A DNA stretch of 64,000 nucleotides from Volvox africanus. Taxonomy: Eukaryota > Chlorophyta > Chlorophyceae > Chlamydomonadales > Volvocaceae. Positions 58,105 through 64,000 of this stretch are shown piece by piece. Below the pieces are notes generated by a model, which ran no database searches, had not been told where the DNA came from, and saw only the letters and a list, made by a program, of their open reading frames with translations. The stretch's first letter is position 1; each line of letters begins with the position of its first letter. Location of the stretch: positions 1,541,001 through 1,605,000 of the forward strand of contig BSDZ01000094.1 of NCBI GenBank assembly GCA_030268105.1, written 5' to 3'. The position numbers and the translations under genes are program-made.

Positions 58105-61100
58105 CATTCAATTGAAATTGACGGTCGGTTGGCCAGTTCCCGATCGGCTGGAATCTGCACACTACGATCTTGCAGGCGCCACTGTAGATCCGGCTGTTTA
58201 TACGGACGACGGAGTCTTCAACCGCCACACCACATCCCATGAGGGAACTTGAACGCCATACCTACGAAACACACCGTCCGATGATGTACATTCATTTTAC
58301 ACACATGTGTATTATATACACACACATAGGCACAACCCTAGACATATATACACATATAGACATCTACACACAACCCTTGGACGCAGCCGGTTTCGAACTA
58401 GGCTGGTTGGACCAGAATCACGCGAAGATCACGTCATTAGTCACATCACCCGATCCGTTACATCACTGCATCATCCCTTACCCATCTTTACCTAACCCGA
58501 AGCTTCAATCACCCTTTACACCCACTCCCATTATTTCTCTCTCCCCCCGCATGCACACGCACACACATACACATACGCATATATATATATATATATATAC
58601 ATACATACATACACGGAGGTTCTGTGGGAGGAAAGGGGGAGAGTGAGGGAGGTAGAGACAAGGAGTGGGCGGTCTAGTTCTTGAGGAGGGGAAGGGAGAG
58701 GGTGGAGGGTTTCGTGGCTAGAGGTTCCTGTGTCCAGGCTTCGCGTCCTTAGGGTTTTAGGGGGGGTCAGCGAGAGAGGTCTTTCCTTTTGGTGCAGTTC
58801 AGGTGTCTACGGGGCCAGCTTTGGGTGGGGCCGGAAGGCTTTATAGGGGGGCGCCAGTTCGGCTTGTCATCCCCCCCTCCGCCTCTTGTTGGGTTCTTCC
58901 GGCTTGGCTGTGTAAGGGTGTGCTTTCCTGCTGGTGTTTATCCTCTGAGGGGATCTTTGTGTGTCTGTCAGGCTCCTGTCAGGTCAGTTTCGGGTTAGAG
59001 GAGAGGTTTCCCCGTCCTTTGAGCAGCTAGGTGTCCCCCGTTTTCTGTTGGGCCCTTCTGTGGTTTCTTGGTGGCTCTGAGTGCTCAGTAAGTGGCCAGG
59101 CGAGAGCCTGTGAGGGCTCGCTGGCCCTAGTGAGAGGGGGAGCACGTGGCAGGACAGACCGACAAAGCCACGTGTTCCTCCCCTGCGCTGTGGCTCGGTC
59201 CGGTCAGGACCCCCGGTGCTCGTCTTTGGAGGGCGAGTCGCCCACAGTGTAACACCCATACACACATAAACATAGACATACACATACACATACGCCCATA
59301 CATACACATACACACACACACATTCACTACCCACCAGGGCCGTAAAGTGCCCTATGTCGCTCTGCCAGTTGTCTGTGAAGGGCTGGTCGGAGGTGAAATT
59401 GTACATCGCCACCTGGGAGTACCATCCCTGGACTGAACTCAAGCAGTCATTCCACTCCTGTTCTGGTTTGGGGTATTGGTGCCACTGCACATGGGTTAAG
59501 GATGGGTTAAGGAGGGGACGGACGCGGGAAAACCCGGGAAGAGGAAAGATGGAGAGAACTTCTTTGGGGAAGGTGGAGATACATTAAAGGACTGGGGTGC
59601 CCCGAAATACAGGGGAAGGTAGGACTGCCATGTCCCCGCGTGTTGGACTACGCCACGTGAGGCATTACATCCATCCATCGACCCAACATCCCAGCGAGTC
59701 AGCCATCGCCGACCCCATCCCAACCCCAGATTTGAGCTGCCCAGAGCTGCAACCCGACCATGATTCCGCACAGCCACTCGACCGTTCAGTGGAGTCGAGT
59801 GAACGCGCCCCCACTTCTGCCCACATTCCCATTCCATACACGTCACCGACATCGCGCTGACCTGCATCAGGTTCTCTCCAAACATGTTGCTCATGTTGTG
59901 CCTCAAAACGCAGCTCTGAGCAGCCAGCTGCTGCGCGTAGAGCTGCGAGGATGTAGCCAGGTCCTCGGACCAGATCATGGCGTTGGCCTGGTGACATGCC
60001 CGGTAGCTGTTGGTGGCGGCGAGCACCGCAGCGGCATCGGCACAGTTTCCGCCTTCAGAGTGATCAAAGTCCGGGAATACAGAACACATCTTGGAGACTA
60101 ATATTGAGGCAGAACAACAAATTTGGGCTTTAATGTAAAATAATTCGCCATGCTCCATTCCTGTTGGTCTTTGACTATTATTGAGACCGGCAGTGGCGGT
60201 CAATCTGGGCGATCAATTGCGACCTGTTTGCCGCTAGAAAGGAAGAATCCAAGGAAAGACAACAAATGCCGTGTACCCGCGGCGCTTCTCTGGGAGGGTT
60301 TGGCCCTGGTATTGGCGTCAGGGAGGGACCCAATGGGGGAGGGAAAAGGGGAGGGAAAGGGGGAGGCCCGTTGGTGGGTGGAAGTGCAGAAGTAGGAGGG
60401 ATATAGGCGGACGAGCGGAGATGAGGGCAAGGGGGGGGGGAGGTTCAGGCGCTTAGGAACACAGGCTGTATGAAACCGTACTTGAACAATATTTGGGAGC
60501 CGCTTTTGCGCGTCGTCCTCCCTCTTCTGCTTGCGATAATGGGGGAGGAGCGATAAGAGGGGAGGAGCAGAACGTGTGTGTGAGTCGTTTATTAATCTAT
60601 GGTATATATATATGTGTGTGTGTGTGTATGCTGTATCGTGGGATTACACTGGGATTAGGGAAGGTAACTTGGGAACTTGGCAGAAGGATCTTCCGTCCTT
60701 CGCTTTGTTGCCATTTGTACGACCCACACACACACATGCCGACCTGCAGGGGAAAGAGGCCCTCCATTCATCGGACTAATTAGGACTTAAATATCGCACC
60801 TACCTGACCGCTTCATTGCGGAATAGTCTTGCCCTGACGCCGGGGCCGGCGGCACTGACGTCGGCCGGCTTAATGCCCCCTTCGGCGGCGACAGCGTCTG
60901 CGGCCTATCAGATGTCGGCGCTAGCAGCGTCTCTGGCGGTGGCAATGGCTTTTGGGGATGTGGCGATGCGGTTCCCCGTGGCGGGAGAGATGACGGCTGG
61001 CGAGTGGCCGAACGGGACGGCGTGGTGGATGCTGGCGACGAGGAAAAAGCGGACGCAGGAGGACTGGGTCGAGGCCACGGGGGCAACGGTGCGGGCGACC

Positions 61101-62381
61101 TGGGCCTAGGCGCCGGAGGTGACGGCGGAGAAGGTGAAGGACGCAGTGGAGAACGCGATGACGGTGGTAAAGGGAAAGGCGGGCGGGGACTGGCGCACGG
61201 CGGCAGTTGTTGCGGTTGCGGTAGCGGGCGAGATCGTGAACGAGGCGCCGGAGGTTGACGGCGCTGCGGCGGGATTATCGCAGGTGAGGGTGAACTGGGC
61301 CAAGGCGACGGAGGTGGCGGTGGCGGTAGCAGGGCCCGGGGCGAAGGTGATGGCTGCGGCATCGGGGGAGACGGGCGAGGACTAGGACGCGCCGGCGGGG
61401 CAGGACGGGAACGAGGAGGTGGAGAACGAGGACACGGTGTCGGGAATATCATTGGCGACGGCAGCGGTCTGGGTGAGCTGGGCCAGGGTGACGGAGGTGA
61501 CAGGGAAGGGGGGAAACGAATGGAACGCGGTGGTGAAGCTGATGGCGGCGGCGGCGGTGGCGGTGGGCTTGCATGGGGACGCGGCGGCAACGGCGACGGC
61601 GACGCTCGCAGCGGGATAGGGAAAGGGGACTGAGGCAGAGTGGGCCGAGAACGCAGCGGCGGGAGTGTTGATGTCGCAGATGGGGGAAAACTGGACCGCG
61701 GCAACGGAGGTGACAGCGAAAAGGGGCAAGGACTGCGACGCAGTGGTGAAGGCGATGCAGGCAGCCGCAACGGGGGAGGGGGAACACTATTGGGACGCGG
61801 CAACAGCGGCGACAGTCGCGGCGCCAGAGGGGAAGGGGGCCGAGGCGAGGAAGGACGAGGATGAGGCAGGGCAGGACGAGCGTGCAGCGGTGAAGGTGGT
61901 TGCGACCGGGGGTAAGAACCTAACTGGGGAGAAGGGGGCCGAAGCTGCGGAAGAGGGGAGGCCTGAGGACGCAGTGACGGAGCTGGTGGCACAAGAGGCG
62001 GGGGAAGAGATGCGCGAGTACGCGGTGGCGGCTGTGGTAGTCGAGGAGGTGGCAGAGGTGGGGGCAAACGTCGACGCGGCGGGGATGAAGGAATACGACA
62101 TGGGAGCAATGGCAGTGGCGGAGTGGAAGGTGGTTTTGGCAATGGCGGCGGCGGCGGCAATGGTGGCGGTCCCGATTTTGGTGGGGCCGACTGCAACGGT
62201 AATGGCCATTCCAGAGGCGCCGGAAGCAGTGGGAGTAGGGAGGAAAGTGCCGGTGCTCGACGCCGGATAAATGGAGATGAGTAAGGCAGCGGAGACCTTT
62301 TGGGTGATAGTGGGCGCCTAGAGAGAGGATGTTGATTTGGCTGTGATAGCCGGGCAGACTGTGGCAGGGAAGACCGCAATG
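58105..62381 (-). CDS. Proline-rich CAP (SCP/PR-1) domain protein, CAP2 (ends unresolved)
   Basis: Minus-strand exons with phases identical to CAP1: 62381-60804 (Pro-rich, about 525 aa), 60052-59862, 59484-59335 (150 nt, same length as in CAP1) and 58261-58105. The rod is Pro/Ser/Arg/Leu-rich with PPPPPP runs, about twice the length of that in CAP1. The CAP domain reads IWSEDLATSSQLYAQQLAAQ, LRHNMSNMFGENLMQ, signature GHFTALVW, then SLMGCGVAVED and CKIVVCRFQPIGNWP. It is probably secreted like CAP1, but the signal-peptide exon upstream of 62381 was not found. After AATG at 58105 either a short read-through to a nearby stop or another tail exon follows; CAP1 has a tail there. The last intron is enlarged by an R1 copy, and an inverted R1 copy lies just downstream. 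Confidence 0.82.
58890..59262 (-). repeat. R1 long copy, right arm of inverted pair
   Basis: Reverse-complement partner of 57633-57997, differing by scattered substitutions and a short insertion near its inner end. Lies in the CAP2 intron between the exons at 59335 and 58261. Confidence 0.88.
59530..59640 (+). repeat. Dispersed repeat R2, partial copy C
   Basis: Matches the 3' part of copies A and B: GGGAAAACCCGGGAAGAGG-like start, then GGGGTGCCCCGAAATACAGG and GGAAGGTAGGACTGCCATG. Lies in the CAP2 intron 59485-59861, antisense to the gene. Confidence 0.65.
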
Positions 62382-64000
62382 CTGGGATATTGACCGAAAA
62401 TCGCAGGGCGCGACCGTTGCTGTTGGAATGTTCTGAGAAACAAAAAATTCCACTTTGCGTGAGCTGCTGGCATCACTGCCTAAGGTGCGACACCTTGGCA
62501 ATTGACGCGGAATGATGCGTTCCCGCTACCATTTTGAGAAGTACTTGCCTTTGGTCCAGTGTGCAAATGTCACAAAGGCTAAATCATTACACTGCAATAA
62601 AAGAAACCATATGGTGCTTGGGCGAACCATAGCTACGCCAAACTGGCCGTCAACAGCTCCACGGATCAAGAAATCCAAACCATTGTCGACAGTCCTCACC
62701 TTCACCACCACTATCAAATAAAGTAATATGGATTGTAATACTCCCTTTTAAGCTTCTAACTTTGGTAATTTTGGTCTAATCACTGGTAAGCTTTGACAGT
62801 TTTTCGGATCGTCACAGAGAACTTACTTCTGTTTACGAAAGCTATGTACATGAGCGCGATTATGCCAAAACTTTGTTTTGGACTCCAGGGAGGCAGTTAA
62901 CCGGGTCCATGAGTCCGGGCGGGATTGCTTTATCATTGTACAGAAAAGGTACGATGATAACTTGTAATTGTCCCTTGGTCCATTCTTCACGACTACGATG
63001 AATGGTGAATCGACCAGCTTCGAACATATTTCTGAACATCTGGAGAGGAAACGTTACAGTGCAAGACTAACCGAATCGTCCTAACACGTGAACGGTGACC
63101 TCGGCACGGGAGCACGGTGCCACCCAACGACCCAAGTTGTAGCATACATTGGAAGGAACTGAGAATGTGCTCATTTGAAAATGTGAAACAGGAATGCGTG
63201 CGCATCGCCTATACATGTACGGGCATGGAAAACCCATCCCAGCACGGAAAACCCATCCACGCGCACAAGTCACGGCAACGCACAGCGCACGGCTGCGTAT
63301 CTCATGCGATTGCAATCCTGAATAACACCGGCAACGCGACAGGTACAATAATTGAGCGAAGGAATGAGTTGTCCACTCTGTAATTGGCAGTCATTACATT
63401 ACGAAAGCCCTCATAATTGCCCTAAGCTGCCTTACGCCCATACCTGCCCGACGAACCTGCGCGGTAGCTATGCTAGCAATTGCGACCAATCCTGATGACA
63501 GATATGAAAGCAGAACATTCGCGAACGATATGCTGGCTGAAGATGAATGTTTTGTGGCATGCGATTTTTCTGTTGTCACGGGACATGATCCAGCCAGTCA
63601 TACCGAATGCCCGTTTCATATCGCAATTCGTAGACAGATCAGTTGAATAGTACGCACTGTCAGGTAATAATCCTTTTCAGTGTTTCATATCTCGACCATG
63701 GAATGACATTTGTAAACTTATCCATTCTGGGAGACGAATCAGAGGGTGAATGATATTTGACGAATCATCAACTGCAAATTACTCGGTCGAAGAATGCCCA
63801 GTGCTTCATATTTCTTTGTGTTGTCGATTCTCTTAATGAACTACCGTCGTACGATCGCGGCTGGTGAGAGGGAAATTTATTATTAAAATTTGCTGTCCGA
63901 CCTCCTAGATCCTGCTCGTCAAGTCAAAACGACTTTGAAGTTGAGGCTGTCATCATGTTTCCTGTAAATAAGGGGAAATATCACTTGTTCCTCTACCTAA
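62382..64000. other. Upstream flank of CAP2, no firm gene
   Basis: Should contain the CAP2 signal-peptide exon and promoter. Open frames at 62512-62721 (plus) and 63394-63579 (minus) are unrecognised. The latter has a signal-peptide-like hydrophobic stretch but no in-frame ATG. Confidence 0.4.

Noticed and set aside
57640..59254. Single DNA transposon with 365-bp terminal inverted repeats
   Set aside because: The interior contains a genuine CAP2 exon in correct phase, no transposase frame and no clear target-site duplication; two opposed R1 insertions fit better.
59496..60203. 235-codon minus-strand frame taken as one protein
   Set aside because: It contains the true CAP2 exon 60052-59862, but reads into both flanking introns, including an antisense R2 repeat.
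61665..62270. 201-codon Ala/Val/Glu-rich plus-strand frame
   Set aside because: Antisense shadow of the CAP2 proline-rich exon: CCN codons read as GGN, GCN and GAN on the other strand.
63394..63579. Signal-peptide exon for CAP2
   Set aside because: The hydrophobic stretch (FANVLLSYLSSGLVAIASIA) and a following CAG|GTTCGT are attractive, but the frame has no ATG before it and an upstream TGA.

Overview
The window is nuclear DNA from a green alga, most likely a chlamydomonadalean/volvocine species. The evidence is: plant/green-algal type H2A and H2B proteins in divergent H2A-H2B pairs whose mRNAs end in a 3' stem-loop; many short exons with GT-AG introns of a few hundred bases rich in CA, CCAT, TATC and GAGGAA microsatellites; secreted proline-rich plus CAP-domain proteins; a CCCTAAAA (TTTTAGGG-type) telomere-like tract; and a fragment of nuclear 26S rRNA. 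Exon boundaries were reconstructed by hand from reading frame, splice consensus and family conservation. For the nucleoside hydrolase, the metallophosphoesterase, the CoA-disulfide reductase and the first CAP gene, all exons sum to an uninterrupted frame with a stop.

Layout. 0.3-2.3 kb (-): 5' part of a coiled-coil protein gene that runs off the left edge, with a 17-bp minisatellite in an intron. 7.2-13.8 kb (-): cyclin-dependent-kinase-like gene of about ten exons with an unusual N-terminal extension. 14.85-19.4 kb (+): ten-exon inosine/uridine nucleoside hydrolase. 22.45-25.65 kb (+): five-exon calcineurin-like metallophosphoesterase with a helical N-terminal domain. 25.8-27.1 kb and 34.8-36.2 kb: two nearly identical H2B(-)/H2A(+) gene pairs in direct orientation. 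Between them, 28.0-33.8 kb (+), lies a twelve-exon CoA-disulfide-reductase/rhodanese gene. 36.5-43 kb: unidentified candidate exons, a tRNA-Val(UAC), a 21-bp minisatellite, a foldback repeat and a 26S rRNA 3' fragment. 44.6-51.65 kb (+) and 58.1-62.4 kb (-): two convergent paralogous genes for secreted proline-rich/CAP (SCP/PR-1) proteins, presumably extracellular-matrix components.

Three dispersed repeat families are visible: R1 begins TGTTACACTGTGGGCGAC; R2 is a 250-bp sequence with a coding-like frame; R3 carries a CGATCGGGCCTTTG core. Several R1 and R2 copies sit in introns. Two R1 copies form a 365-bp inverted repeat that brackets a coding exon of the second CAP gene.

The genes do not form a pathway: nucleoside salvage, redox/sulfur chemistry, cell-cycle signalling, chromatin and secreted matrix proteins are simply neighbours. 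Roughly a third of the window (2.3-7.2, 19.4-22.4, 36.2-44.6, 51.7-57.6 and 62.4-64 kb) holds no gene that can be firmly supported from sequence alone.
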